64,000 bases of DNA from Photorhabdus heterorhabditis. GTDB lineage: Bacteria; Pseudomonadota; Gammaproteobacteria; Enterobacterales; Enterobacteriaceae. The stretch covers positions 1-64,000 of the forward strand of contig NZ_RCWA01000014.1 in assembly GCF_018448905.1 (NCBI RefSeq), read 5' to 3'. Below, one piece after another: positions 27,947-36,777 of the stretch. The notes beneath the pieces are model-generated. The model had not been told where the DNA came from. It did not search any database and saw only the letters and a program-made list of their open reading frames with translations. The translations under genes and the position numbers were made by a program. The stretch's first letter is position 1. Every line of letters begins with the position of its first letter.

Positions 27947-28088
27947 AATACCCGTTATCTTTCAAGTTGCCTCTTTGTTGGCTGCACTCTCTCACCCCGG
28001 TCACAGAGTTCTCTATGACATAGTTATCTATGCTCCCGGGGATACGCTCCCTGGCCGTCGCGATCCACCTTGAAATCCATAGGGTAAA
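27947..28088 (-). repeat. ERIC element, 142-bp form (copy d)
   Basis: A minus-orientation ERIC of 142 bp with the same 15-bp internal duplication as copy b. It abuts the eleventh codon of a truncated copy of the small membrane-protein gene, so its insertion, or a deletion ending at it, broke that gene. Confidence 0.9.
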
Positions 28089-28122
28089 GGTTTGGATTCA
28101 ATTCTGTAATATTGTTCATGCT
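28089..28122 (-). pseudogene. Fragment of a second membrane-protein gene
   Basis: Reads MNNITELNPNL on the minus strand, matching MNNIVGLNPDF at the start of the intact 164-residue membrane protein (25825-26319). It overlaps the end of the twin-arginine pseudogene in the same way as the intact pair and is cut off by the ERIC at 28088. Confidence 0.75.
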
Positions 28123-28461
28123 GTTATCATTTTTAAAGACAATTCGGTAAAGAGGTCAATGACTTCTTTGCGTTCTGCCCGAGTCGCTGGAAGGTTAATA
28201 TAACCACATTTTTGTGCGGCAAACAGGCAAGCGGTAATTTCCCTCTGGGTGGTTTCTTTGACCAGCGTATCGACCATTTTTGGGTTGTTGTAGATTCTGG
28301 CAAGATGAATGGAGACTGCGCTGGCGGAAATTCTCTCCCGGAGAAAGTAATGAACGTGGTACTCCAAATAGACGATTACTGTTAGCCTTTGCGTTAACGG
28401 TAGGTATAACACTACCAATGGCTGCTCTGGCGGCTGCGCCAATAAATGTACGTCGTTTCAT
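28116..28461 (-). pseudogene. Degraded second copy of the twin-arginine repeat protein
   Basis: The start (KRRTFIGAAARAAIGS ... LFGVPRSLLSPGE, about 43 residues) matches the signal region of the intact 337-residue protein. The sequence then jumps, with a frame change, to the C-terminal part (SIHLARIYNN ... AAQKCGYINLP ... ELSLKM). Roughly residues 45-268 of the intact protein, including the whole Ala/Val/Asn repeat, are missing. It starts only 10 bp after the intact radical SAM gene, showing the ancestral order radical SAM then substrate. Confidence 0.85.
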
Positions 28462-28471
28462 TATTCACTCC

Positions 28472-29533
28472 TTATATTGAATCAACGGCGTTTTCTGCTG
28501 CTGATTGATATATCAGAAGATCCAATCTTTCCTTAGCATTAAATTTTTTGATTACTGGAATAATTTCCCCATGATAATTATCTAATAAATTCTGGCGTGT
28601 TCCTTCGTCCTTATGTAGGTAGGCACAGGCTTGGCAGGGATGAACGATTTTTTCCAGATTAATGTTGCTATCTTGTGGACGATATTTTTTTAGAATCTTG
28701 TACGGCCCCTCTGTCCGTAACCAGACTTTCATAAAGTCTTCTTCTTGCCCTTTGAAAAGTTGGGCTAAATCCCCTCCTTGTAACCGACCAAGTTTCATTT
28801 CCGGGATATGCTCTAATGTCAGACCACAGCAGGCGGAAATTTCACCATGTGGTGTCAGCACGATATTTTCAAAGACCTGATCACACCCTTTTGTCAGTTG
28901 TTCATCTCGGTTCGGCACGTTTTTCCGTTCTTCACTGGTATCATAGAATGGCATCCAGGTGTTTCGCTGTAAGCTAATCTTGTTTTGTGCTTTGAGACGT
29001 TTAATGATCGGATTTTGGGTAATTTGTGTTGCAATGGCGGAATCTGCGGTGTCCTGTTCCACTGTAATCAGTGTCGTAATGTTTTGCCCGGCCAACGCTT
29101 CCGCTGCTGCAACTACGTTGTCGATTGGCACCCATTCGCTGTGATCTTTCCCGGTACTGATGTTTATCTCTGTGATACCGGCATCTGTTAAATCTTGGGC
29201 GATTTTTTGCGCCTTTTCCCGATTTTTTCCCCAATAACCATTGGTCACGCAACGGGTCAATAAGCCATGTTCCGAGGCAAAACGGATAGCTTCCATGAGA
29301 TCTTTGCCTAACAGGAAACACTCTCCACCACTAAAAACGACTAACTTTAGTCCTGGGAAATTAGCTTTTGAATGTGCAATAAATTGTTTAATTTCATCCA
29401 GGCTGAGGCGTGCTTTCACTGAAGGATTACATTCAAAACAACATTCTTTGCAAGCGGCATTGCAAGTATATGTTGTGATTACCGTGGCTGTATTCGGATA
29501 TTTTTCCCAATATCCAGTAGGAAAGCATGACAT
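28472..29533 (-). CDS. Radical SAM/SPASM-like peptide maturase
   Basis: A 353-residue radical SAM enzyme. The [4Fe-4S]-SAM cysteines are Cys24, Cys28 and Cys31 in TCNAACKEC, and the SAM-binding GGE motif is at 69-71 in VFSGGECF. The C-terminal half has a SPASM/Twitch-like set of cysteines: Cys217, Cys235-Cys236 and Cys300-Cys303 (HPCQACAYL), enough for an auxiliary cluster. Such enzymes modify ribosomal peptides or activate proteins. A broken substrate gene follows after 10 bp; the intact substrate copy is 1.1 kb further on. The reaction cannot be predicted from sequence alone. Confidence 0.87.
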   Translation of the reverse strand: MSCFPTGYWEKYPNTATVITTYTCNAACKECCFECNPSVKARLSLDEIKQFIAHSKANFPGLKLVVFSGGECFLLGKDLMEAIRFASEHGLLTRCVTNGYWGKNREKAQKIAQDLTDAGITEINISTGKDHSEWVPIDNVVAAAEALAGQNITTLITVEQDTADSAIATQITQNPIIKRLKAQNKISLQRNTWMPFYDTSEERKNVPNRDEQLTKGCDQVFENIVLTPHGEISACCGLTLEHIPEMKLGRLQGGDLAQLFKGQEEDFMKVWLRTEGPYKILKKYRPQDSNINLEKIVHPCQACAYLHKDEGTRQNLLDNYHGEIIPVIKKFNAKERLDLLIYQSAAENAVDSI

Positions 29534-30385
29534 AATTTACCCCCGGTTAGATTAATGGTTAGGCGATATTCACTATTAGCAGTATGAATTCATTTTGCAA
29601 TGCATTGGTTAATTAAATTCGTATTTTGAGTGTTTAGGCTAAGTATGACGTGTTAAAAATATGCTTATTTAGAGGATGATCACAAAATAGGGGGCAGAAA
29701 TATTTATTATGGAGGATAAAGTAAGAGGGAATAATTCGTGAGCTACTGTCGCCGAATGCATTTTTATATCATTATAAGGAATATGACTATGTGTGTTGGA
29801 TTTACACTGTAACCAGCCGAATTAGCGAAGGTTTATCATGAAAAAGGTTATTAGTCTGGCAAGTCTTTAACTGGCATATTGAACACAATTTCCCTCATTA
29901 ACTGCGAATTTAATTTTCGCAGGAATAAAAAAGGTGATGCTGAAATAATATAACTTCCCAATGTGGCTGAATTTTTTATTATACTTTTTATTGCTGAAAA
30001 TGGGATTAGTGTTTTATTTAGTTATACTACAAGTAGCTGGATTATTTTGAAATTATTGATGCTATATGAATATATAAAACTCGATATTAACGATCCTGAA
30101 AGGGTAGAAATTATTTGCTCTCAGCAACTGTTGCTTTCAGGAAAAGTAGCTATAATGGCGTGTCGTCTGATTCGAGGGATACTCATATGCAGCGCTCATG
30201 TGAAAAACAGATGATGATGAAAAAAAACGGTTACCGGGCATCTTAAGTAATATAATTGTTGTTGATGGTGGTGAGGAATTGAATAGTTGATTATTTAGAA
30301 ATACTTATTAATATTGTAAGTGAAAAATTAGTTTTGTAATGTAATACAAGGAAAAATCGCCCTGGCCTAATCGAGTTTAGGTAGC
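29534..30385. other. AT-rich region upstream of the radical SAM gene
   Basis: About 850 bases without an intact gene. The first 180 bp (29555-29715) are the promoter region duplicated at 27690-27850. At 29838 a frame MKKVISLASL stops at once; a one-base shift would continue as a short hydrophobic peptide, so this may be a dead small secreted-protein gene. An 83-codon frame at 29963-30214 has no family resemblance and is not called. Confidence 0.5.
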
Positions 30386-30512
30386 TATACCTAATAGATT
30401 TCAAGATGCATTGAGACGGCAAGAGAACGCATCCCTAGGAGCATAGATAACGATGTGACTGGGGTAAGTGAAAGCAGCCAACAAAGCAGCAGCTTGAAAG
30501 ATGAAGGGTATA
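30386..30512 (+). repeat. ERIC element, 127-bp form (copy e)
   Basis: A full 127-bp ERIC in plus orientation, very similar to copy a at 12595. It ends 17 bp before the start codon of the yeaL-like gene, so it forms part of that gene's 5' region, and an open frame runs from inside the ERIC into the gene. Confidence 0.93.
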
Positions 30513-30529
30513 TTAGGGCATTAACGTCT

Positions 30530-30982
30530 ATGAGCCATATCGATCCTACTTTACTCGTATTGTTGGTGCTGGCGGCACTGGGTATTATCAGCCACAATAT
30601 GACCGTCACCCTTGCCATGCTGTTCCTATTGGTTATTCGCATAACGCCGTTGAATCAGTTCTTCCCGTGGGTAGAAAAATATGGGCTGACTATTGGTGTG
30701 CTTATTTTGACTGTGGGAGTGATGGCGCCTATTGCCAGTGGAAAAATCACTGTACAAACGGTCCTCAACTCATTTATGAATTGGAAATCGTTATTGGCAA
30801 TATTGATAGGGGTTTTAGTCTCATGGTTGGGTAGTCGCGGTGTTTCCCTGATGTCTAATCAACCATCGACTGTTGCTGGTTTGCTAGTGGGAACCGTGCT
30901 GGGTGTTGCCATGTTTAAAGGTGTTCCAGTTGGGCCGTTGATTGCTGCGGGGATTTTGTCATTGCTGATTGGTAAATCGTAA
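30530..30982 (+). CDS. yeaL: UPF0756/DUF441 membrane protein (YeaL-like)
   Basis: A 150-residue hydrophobic protein of the DUF441 family with four to five membrane helices. Conserved stretches include [21 protein letters not shown] and [15 protein letters not shown], which align with E. coli YeaL. Its function is unknown. I start it at ATG 30530 (MSHIDPTLL), matching relatives; the open frame extends 25 codons upstream, but those codons are ERIC sequence. It lies 5 bp before tmcA, so the two may be cotranscribed here, unlike E. coli, where yeaL is elsewhere. Confidence 0.88.
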   Translation: MSHIDPTLLVLLVLAALGIISHNMTVTLAMLFLLVIRITPLNQFFPWVEKYGLTIGVLILTVGVMAPIASGKITVQTVLNSFMNWKSLLAILIGVLVSWLGSRGVSLMSNQPSTVAGLLVGTVLGVAMFKGVPVGPLIAAGILSLLIGKS

Positions 30983-30987
30983 TAGTT

Positions 30988-33036
30988 ATGTTTCTAGAAT
31001 TAAGTGCAATCCAGGCGGAAATGCAGCAGCAAGGATTACGTCGTTTGCTGGTGTTGAGTGGAGATCATAATTGGTGCTACCAACAGGCTCATGAGTTACA
31101 GCAGCGATTTACCGGTGATTGGTTATGGATCTCTTATCGTAAAGAGAAGGCTGTATTACCAGAAAAATCGGCGGGTTTACTAGGTCAGGAATATCTGCAT
31201 GGAATATTTGATGCTACTGAAGGTTTTAATGCGGAAGCATTAGCGATAGTAGTGGGCACATTGAAAGCAGGAAGTTGGTTGGTAATGATGGTTCCATCTT
31301 GGTATCAATGGGATTATCAACCAGACCGTGACAGTATTCGCTGGAATGAACAATCAGGTGTTATTCCAACTCCGAACTTTATTCAGCATATTCAACGGCA
31401 AATTGTTAGCGATCCTCAAGTTTTGTTATGGCGGCAAAATGATCCCTTTTACATCCCTAAATTTCCGCGATATAGAGAATGGCAGTTGCCTGATGGCAAA
31501 CCAACGGCCCGCCAGAATGCCATTTTGGCGCAACTTTTGCGGGCAAATCAGGGGATATGGGTAATTACGGCTTCAAGAGGGCGAGGGAAATCGACGCTTG
31601 CAGGTATGTTAATGCAGCAATGGCAAGGAAATTGCTGGTTGACAGCACCAGCAAAAGCAACAACTGAAGTTATCAGGTGCTATTCAGGAGAAAAGGGTCA
31701 ATTCTGGGCAGTAGATAATTTGCTGAAATATTGTAGACAAAATAGCGTATCGGATATTGATTGGTTGCTTATCGACGAAGCCGCGGCTATTCCAATGCCT
31801 CAGTTAGCTGAGTTGATCAGTTATTTTCCCCGAATATTGTTGACCACAACCGTGCAGGGATATGAAGGTACAGGGCGCGGATTTTTACTTAAATTTTGCG
31901 TTGGGATTCCTGATAGTCATATCCTGAGCCTGACAGCACCTGTACGTTGGGCTGAAAATGATCCACTGGAAAACTGGTTGGAAAACGCTTTATTGTTTAA
32001 GGATGCAATTCCTGTCAACGATTCTGATAAGGCGATTCGTTATCACGTCTATCATCAGCAACAATGGATTAAACAGCCTGAATTGTTGAAACAGTTTTAC
32101 GGCATATTAACCCGCGCTCACTACAAAACGTCACCTTTGGATTTGCGACGTTTACTGGATGCTAAAGGTATGCAATTTGTTGCGGCTCTTGGAAATAATG
32201 CCTTGATCGGTGCTTTGTGGATGGTTGAAGAAGGTGGATTATCGTCTGAACTGGCACATGAAGTATGGGCGGGAAGACGTCGTCCAAGAGGAAATTTGGT
32301 TGCTCAATCATTAGCGGCTCACAGTGGTTTATCCCAAGCGGCTGTTCTGAAATCTCAGCGAATTAGCCGGGTTGCTGTGCAGGTTAACAGTCGCAGACAG
32401 GGTATTGCTCAGGGAATGATTGCGTTTCAACGAGAAAGGGCGGAAGCGCAGGGAATGGATTTTATTTCTGTTAGCTTTGGTTATACCGCGGAGCTTTGGG
32501 CGTTATGGCAAAAGTGCGGTTTTCAATTGGTACGGATGGGTACCCATCAGGAAGCCAGCAGCGGTTGTTATACCGCAATGGCAATTTTTCCACTGAGCCA
32601 ACAAGGGATTGCACTTTGTGTTCGGGCACAAAAACAGTTTGCTCGTGATGCACATTGGCTGGAATCACAGATTGGGTTCCGCTTGCCTGTTGATTATCAA
32701 GCTGATCAACGTCTTAATCAAAATGACTGGCAGGAGCTTGCAGGTTTTGCATTTGCTCACCGGCCATTGTCTGCTTCATTGCCAGCTTTGCAACGATTGT
32801 TACTGAATTGTGATTTGCCGCTGATAGCACTGAGAAATCATCTCCAGTGGGAAATGAGTATTGAGCAGTGTGTTACTGAGTTAAAGTTAAGCGGGTATAA
32901 GGCATTAACATTGCTTTGGCGGCAAGAAACCACGCAGGCATTGGTAAACCTTGATAAAAAACTTGCTATGTACTGGCAAGAGTGGGCTACTGTTTTTTCT
33001 GAGGCCAATCGTCTTCATCATCCCATTTGTCATTAA
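30988..33036 (+). CDS. tmcA: tRNA(Met) cytidine acetyltransferase TmcA
   Basis: TmcA makes N4-acetylcytidine at the wobble base (C34) of elongator tRNA-Met, using acetyl-CoA and ATP. The 682-residue protein has the RNA helicase-like core with Walker A GRGKST (about 204-209) and DEAAA, the GNAT acetyltransferase region ([11 protein letters not shown]), and the tRNA-binding tail. Its last 50 bases overlap the convergent ypfN gene. It marks the right side of the accessory island. Confidence 0.94.
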   Translation: MFLELSAIQAEMQQQGLRRLLVLSGDHNWCYQQAHELQQRFTGDWLWISYRKEKAVLPEKSAGLLGQEYLHGIFDATEGFNAEALAIVVGTLKAGSWLVMMVPSWYQWDYQPDRDSIRWNEQSGVIPTPNFIQHIQRQIVSDPQVLLWRQNDPFYIPKFPRYREWQLPDGKPTARQNAILAQLLRANQGIWVITASRGRGKSTLAGMLMQQWQGNCWLTAPAKATTEVIRCYSGEKGQFWAVDNLLKYCRQNSVSDIDWLLIDEAAAIPMPQLAELISYFPRILLTTTVQGYEGTGRGFLLKFCVGIPDSHILSLTAPVRWAENDPLENWLENALLFKDAIPVNDSDKAIRYHVYHQQQWIKQPELLKQFYGILTRAHYKTSPLDLRRLLDAKGMQFVAALGNNALIGALWMVEEGGLSSELAHEVWAGRRRPRGNLVAQSLAAHSGLSQAAVLKSQRISRVAVQVNSRRQGIAQGMIAFQRERAEAQGMDFISVSFGYTAELWALWQKCGFQLVRMGTHQEASSGCYTAMAIFPLSQQGIALCVRAQKQFARDAHWLESQIGFRLPVDYQADQRLNQNDWQELAGFAFAHRPLSASLPALQRLLLNCDLPLIALRNHLQWEMSIEQCVTELKLSGYKALTLLWRQETTQALVNLDKKLAMYWQEWATVFSEANRLHHPICH

Positions 33037-33175
33037 GATCCCGGTGAGGGGGGAGTTCCGGTTTATTATCCAGAAATTTTTTGACGTCCAGACGGCGTAA
33101 TTCTTTAATGGCATTGAGCAAAACGCCAACCAGCAAAACTAAAATAATCCACCAGTAATCAGCTAACCATTGCAT
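32987..33175 (-). CDS. ypfN: Small membrane protein YpfN (UPF0370)
   Basis: A 62-residue protein with one N-terminal membrane helix (about residues 4-22) and an acidic C-terminal tail ([13 protein letters not shown]), the pattern of YpfN. Its function is unknown. It overlaps tmcA (convergent) by 50 bp at one end and the M15 peptidase gene by 13 bp at the other, so it probably sits at the end of the yffB-dapE-peptidase transcript. Confidence 0.88.
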   Translation of the reverse strand: MQWLADYWWIILVLLVGVLLNAIKELRRLDVKKFLDNKPELPPHRDLNDKWDDEDDWPQKKQ

Positions 33176-33849
33176 CGGGTTGTCTCCTGTGGAATACGGA
33201 GGTAATTTTCAAATAGATAAGGTAGGTTAGCAGATAACCAGTCGATCCCTGCGATATCATGATGTTGCCAGACATCCAGTAAAATCTGTTCAGTTAGCAA
33301 TTTCTCCAATTGTTCAGATAATGGCCGATAGCTGATATGCCATGGCTCATAGGCGATACCACTGTTACCGACAAAAGGGCGATAAAAGCCAAAATGGGCC
33401 ATATTCTCTGTTAACCAGTGAGTTAATGGTTCAAAGTAACCGTCTTTTTCATATTCCCAGGGTTCCAGTTGCAATTTCTGGTTTTCCGGCAGCATGGTTG
33501 GATCATAAATATCCAGCTCTGTTCCCCAATGATGACGGCTGGCACCGGGCAAGGCAGACCAGCGAAGAATAGCCTTACAGAGTTCACCTTCGGTTAATGG
33601 AGTAATATCCATTGGTTGGCTATTTTCATCCAATACAGGGCGTTTGCCCCGGAATTTGCCATTCCAGATAGTCTGTTGGCGCTGGAAATCGCGGAAAGTG
33701 CTGGCAGGTTGCAAATTAAATCCTGCGCTTGCGGCGGCCTGCTGCATGGATAAAAAAGCTTTCGCTGCTTCTGGTTGCAACTGATGGTTGCCAGAGAGCG
33801 AAACCAGATGCTCGGTAGTCAGGCCGGTTAACATATTTGCTGTTGTCAC
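33163..33849 (-). CDS. M15-family D-Ala-D-Ala carboxypeptidase-like protein (VanY type)
   Basis: A 228-residue protein of peptidase family M15B. The zinc/active-site pattern is visible as [13 protein letters not shown] (His and Asp ligands) and EPWHISY (Glu and His). Such enzymes trim D-Ala from peptidoglycan stem peptides. No signal peptide is obvious, which would imply a cytoplasmic role or non-classical export. It overlaps dapE by 4 bp (ATGA) and ypfN by 13 bp. E. coli has ypfH rather than this gene in the neighbourhood. Confidence 0.85.
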   Translation of the reverse strand: MTTANMLTGLTTEHLVSLSGNHQLQPEAAKAFLSMQQAAASAGFNLQPASTFRDFQRQQTIWNGKFRGKRPVLDENSQPMDITPLTEGELCKAILRWSALPGASRHHWGTELDIYDPTMLPENQKLQLEPWEYEKDGYFEPLTHWLTENMAHFGFYRPFVGNSGIAYEPWHISYRPLSEQLEKLLTEQILLDVWQHHDIAGIDWLSANLPYLFENYLRIPQETTRCNG

Positions 33850-34973
33850 TGGATTAGCAGCTCCATAACACGCTGGTAAATTCGGCTAAGTTGTTGCAGA
33901 TCTGCGGCACTGACAGACTCATTAACTTTATGAATAGTTGAGTTTAATGGCCCCAATTCGACAACCTGAGCACCCATCTTGGCAATAAATCGCCCGTCTG
34001 ATGTACCGCCGCTGGTGGATAATTCAGGCTTATAGCCACAGTAGTGGTCTATTGCTTGTACGACTGCATCGACTAACTTGCCTTTGGCTGTCAGGAAAGG
34101 CTCTCCTGGTAATATCCACTCAATGGTGTAATCCAGGTCGTGGTTTTTTAGGATGGTTTCAACCCGTTTACGGATTTGGCTATCGGTTAGCTCTGTACTG
34201 AAGCGGAAGTTGAATTGAACCTGTAAATTCCCTGGGATCACGTTATGGCTGCCTGTTCCGGCATGAATATTGGCAATTTGCATACTGGTCGCTGGGAAAA
34301 ATTCATTTCCTTCATCCCAATGTGTACTGACCAATTCTTGTAAGGCTGGAATAGCCCGGTGAATCGGGTTATCAGCTAAATGTGGATAGGCAACATGGCC
34401 CTGAATGCCATGGACAGTCAAATTAGCTGTAAGGGAACCACGACGGCCATTTTTCACCATATCACCGAGGCAATATTGGCTAGAGGGTTCACCAATCAGA
34501 CAATAATCTAGTTGTTCATTGCGGGACATCAATGCTTCAACTACTTTAACTGTACCATCGGTGGCTTTTGCTTCTTCGTCTGAGGTAACAAGAAAAGCCA
34601 GGCGACCATTGTGATTAGGGTGACTGGTAACAAAGCGTTCGGCGGCGACAACCATAGCGGCCAGCGAACCTTTCATATCTGCTGCACCCCGGCCGTATAG
34701 CATGCCATTACGAATGGTCGGCTCAAAAGGTGGATGTTCCCATTGAGATCCGTCACCTGCAGGAACAACATCGGTGTGTCCGGCAAAGGCCAGCGTTGAA
34801 CCTGTACCACGATAAGCCCAGAAATTGCTTGTATCGCCGAAAGGCATCAGTTCGACGGTGAAGCCAATCGCTTGCAGACGGGCGATCATAATATCCTGAC
34901 AACCTTTATCGTCTGGACTGACAGATGGCTGCTTGATGAGTTGTTGAGCAAGTTCAATTACAGGACAAGTCAT
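33846..34973 (-). CDS. dapE: Succinyl-diaminopimelate desuccinylase DapE
   Basis: DapE is a di-zinc M20 hydrolase that removes succinate from N-succinyl-LL-diaminopimelate in lysine and peptidoglycan synthesis. Motifs include the metal-ligand [28 protein letters not shown] and the C-terminal IHKVNE. Starting at ATG 34973 ([13 protein letters not shown]) gives 375 residues, identical in length to E. coli. The frame is open for 12 more codons upstream, but those overlap yffB. Confidence 0.95.
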   Translation of the reverse strand: MTCPVIELAQQLIKQPSVSPDDKGCQDIMIARLQAIGFTVELMPFGDTSNFWAYRGTGSTLAFAGHTDVVPAGDGSQWEHPPFEPTIRNGMLYGRGAADMKGSLAAMVVAAERFVTSHPNHNGRLAFLVTSDEEAKATDGTVKVVEALMSRNEQLDYCLIGEPSSQYCLGDMVKNGRRGSLTANLTVHGIQGHVAYPHLADNPIHRAIPALQELVSTHWDEGNEFFPATSMQIANIHAGTGSHNVIPGNLQVQFNFRFSTELTDSQIRKRVETILKNHDLDYTIEWILPGEPFLTAKGKLVDAVVQAIDHYCGYKPELSTSGGTSDGRFIAKMGAQVVELGPLNSTIHKVNESVSAADLQQLSRIYQRVMELLIQ

Positions 34974-34974
34974 C

Positions 34975-35358
34975 TCAGCATCCCTCAGCAAAAAATTGCT
35001 GATATTCATCTGCTTTATAACCTAACAGACAGTTGCCTTTAGCAGAAACTAATAATGGACGCTTGATAAGAGCGGGCTGTTCTAACATTAACACTTTTGC
35101 TGCATCAGCATTATTGATTGCTGCTCTCTGTTGGTCAGTCAGTTTACGCCAGGTTGTGCCACGGGTATTAATCAGTGATTCCCAGCCAAGTTTGTCAATA
35201 AACGATTGTAAAAGTGTTTCATTTAATCCATCTACACGATAATCATGAAACAGGTAAGTGATTTTCTGTTCTTCCAGCCAATGACGGGCTTTTTTTATGG
35301 TGTCGCAGTTTTTTATCCCGTAGAGAGTAAAGATAGATTGAGAAGGTTTATCCGACAT
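34975..35358 (-). CDS. yffB: ArsC/Spx-family protein YffB
   Basis: About 127 residues from the Met at 35358. Thioredoxin-fold ArsC family with the motif [12 protein letters not shown] (single active-site Cys), [10 protein letters not shown] and [12 protein letters not shown]. coli YffB has a similar sequence and also precedes dapE; its function is poorly known and glutathione-dependent reductase activity has been suggested. The open frame extends to 35397, but the extra residues are not family-like. Confidence 0.88.
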   Translation of the reverse strand: MSDKPSQSIFTLYGIKNCDTIKKARHWLEEQKITYLFHDYRVDGLNETLLQSFIDKLGWESLINTRGTTWRKLTDQQRAAINNADAAKVLMLEQPALIKRPLLVSAKGNCLLGYKADEYQQFFAEGC

Positions 35359-35554
35359 AATATAAGAGATCCCTAAAAAGTCTAAATACCTAAACATAAT
35401 GCTGGAAAATGTCAGTTTTATCTAGACGGTATCCTGATTTTTATTATCTGAGAAAGGAGGGAGCAGTTTGTCTTGTGGAGGCTATTTTGTTGCACGATAA
35501 CCGCAAGAGCCGGTCCCCGGGTATAAACCTAAGAGAACGGCTCAGATAAAAATA

Positions 35555-36190
35555 TTAAGCTATCCCATTTTTCCTATGTTGCAGATACATAATTGTTGCT
35601 GCCAAACGGGAACGTACGTTCAGTTTTTTTAACAAGTTTCTGATATGTACTTTTACTGTTTCTTCAGAAATAAAGAGTACATCAGCAACTTCCTTATTGG
35701 TCATGCCACTGGAAACTTCTTTTAATACATCTAACTCACGCTTGGTCAATTCAGATAAAGGATCAACGTGTTTATGGCGGTTAGCCAAATGTTGATATAT
35801 TTTTTCACTAAATACAGTTTGTCCACGAGCTGCATGACGAATACTGCTTAACAGCGAATCTAAATCGCTGTCTTTAAGTAAATAGCCATTGGCGCCAGCG
35901 TCAATGGCTGCATAAACATCGTTTCGGTCATCTGAAACGGATAATACCAGCACATAAGAGTTGATCCCTTTCCTACGAATAGATTTAATTGTGTCCACGC
36001 CTGAAAGACCATTCATATTAAGGTCTATCATAATGACATCAGGTTTGAGCTTGCACGCAATGTTTATTGCTTCTTCACCGTTGTCAGCTTCCGCAGTGAC
36101 GGTAAGTGCACGGTCGAGCTCTACAATCTGTTTCAGGCCATGGCGAATGAGAGGGTGGTCATCAACTATCATCACTGAATGGTTATACAT
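35555..36190 (-). CDS. narP: Nitrate/nitrite response regulator NarP
   Basis: A 211-residue NarL/FixJ-family response regulator. The receiver domain has the acidic pair in IVDDHP and the phosphoacceptor Asp56 in MIDLNM. The C-terminal LuxR-type HTH (ELTKRELDVLKEVSSGMTNK ... ETVKVHIRNLLKKLNVRSR) matches NarP closely. Its sensor would be NarQ, which is not in this window, so the signal must come from an unlinked kinase. It controls nitrate/nitrite respiration genes in relatives. Confidence 0.9.
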   Translation of the reverse strand: MYNHSVMIVDDHPLIRHGLKQIVELDRALTVTAEADNGEEAINIACKLKPDVIMIDLNMNGLSGVDTIKSIRRKGINSYVLVLSVSDDRNDVYAAIDAGANGYLLKDSDLDSLLSSIRHAARGQTVFSEKIYQHLANRHKHVDPLSELTKRELDVLKEVSSGMTNKEVADVLFISEETVKVHIRNLLKKLNVRSRLAATIMYLQHRKNGIA

Positions 36191-36777
36191 TGTCCTTCTC
36201 CCTTATAGGTAAAGCCACGAAATTCAGACTTTTAATTCGATTAATAGGCAGTAATGAATGAGTCTGCCCTAAATTAAATTGCTATAAAAAAATTTCACAA
36301 AAACCGATTGAATTACAAAGTTGATATCTCTGTAAGTCCAGAAAACACATCCTGATATAAAAAAATAAATAGCGCAAATTAGTTTGATAAGTAAAAGAAG
36401 AAGATGAGTAATTTTCACAAAAAACGTATAACTTTTCTATAAAAAATAATATTGTAAATCAATTTGTTATAAATCCAGTTATTAAATTTGTTTTCTTTTA
36501 TAAAATTTATTTTAATTGAATTTATATTGAGAGTTTTTATTGTTTATAATTATCAAAGTTATTATAATTATAATGATATTATATAGTCAGTAATATTTCC
36601 GTGTTTATATTCTCCATACCTAGCATATGACATTGATGGATAAATTTACCAGTGTTTTTTTTGAGCAGAAAAGTGCTGGTTTATGGGTAAAATACTGTCA
36701 AAGTTATGATTTAACACACCATACCCATTATACTGGTTCTGTGCTTACTCCAGATAATGTATATAAAGGACCCGACG
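36191..36777. other. AT-rich intergenic region between narP and maeB
   Basis: Nearly 590 very AT-rich bases between divergent genes. It must hold both promoters. A 121-codon frame overlaps its end and the maeB start in another frame; it is a shadow. I see no repeat or RNA gene. Confidence 0.5.

Larger units (their letters stand above)
27330..28088. other. Decayed duplicated segment between the two substrate-gene copies
   Basis: This 760-bp stretch has no intact gene. From right to left it holds a 142-bp ERIC, a second copy of the radical SAM promoter region (about 27690-27850), a severely deleted radical SAM gene (27500-27680) and a 127-bp ERIC that ends 43 bp before the intact twin-arginine gene. 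A 67-codon open frame at 27870-28073 is mostly ERIC and is not called. Confidence 0.7.

Noticed and set aside
27870-28073. 67-codon frame between the cassette copies
   Set aside because: Most of it is ERIC sequence read through; ERICs often carry open frames by chance.
29963-30214. 83-codon frame upstream of ERIC copy e
   Set aside because: No family resemblance, no ribosome-binding site, and a composition typical of non-coding AT-rich DNA.
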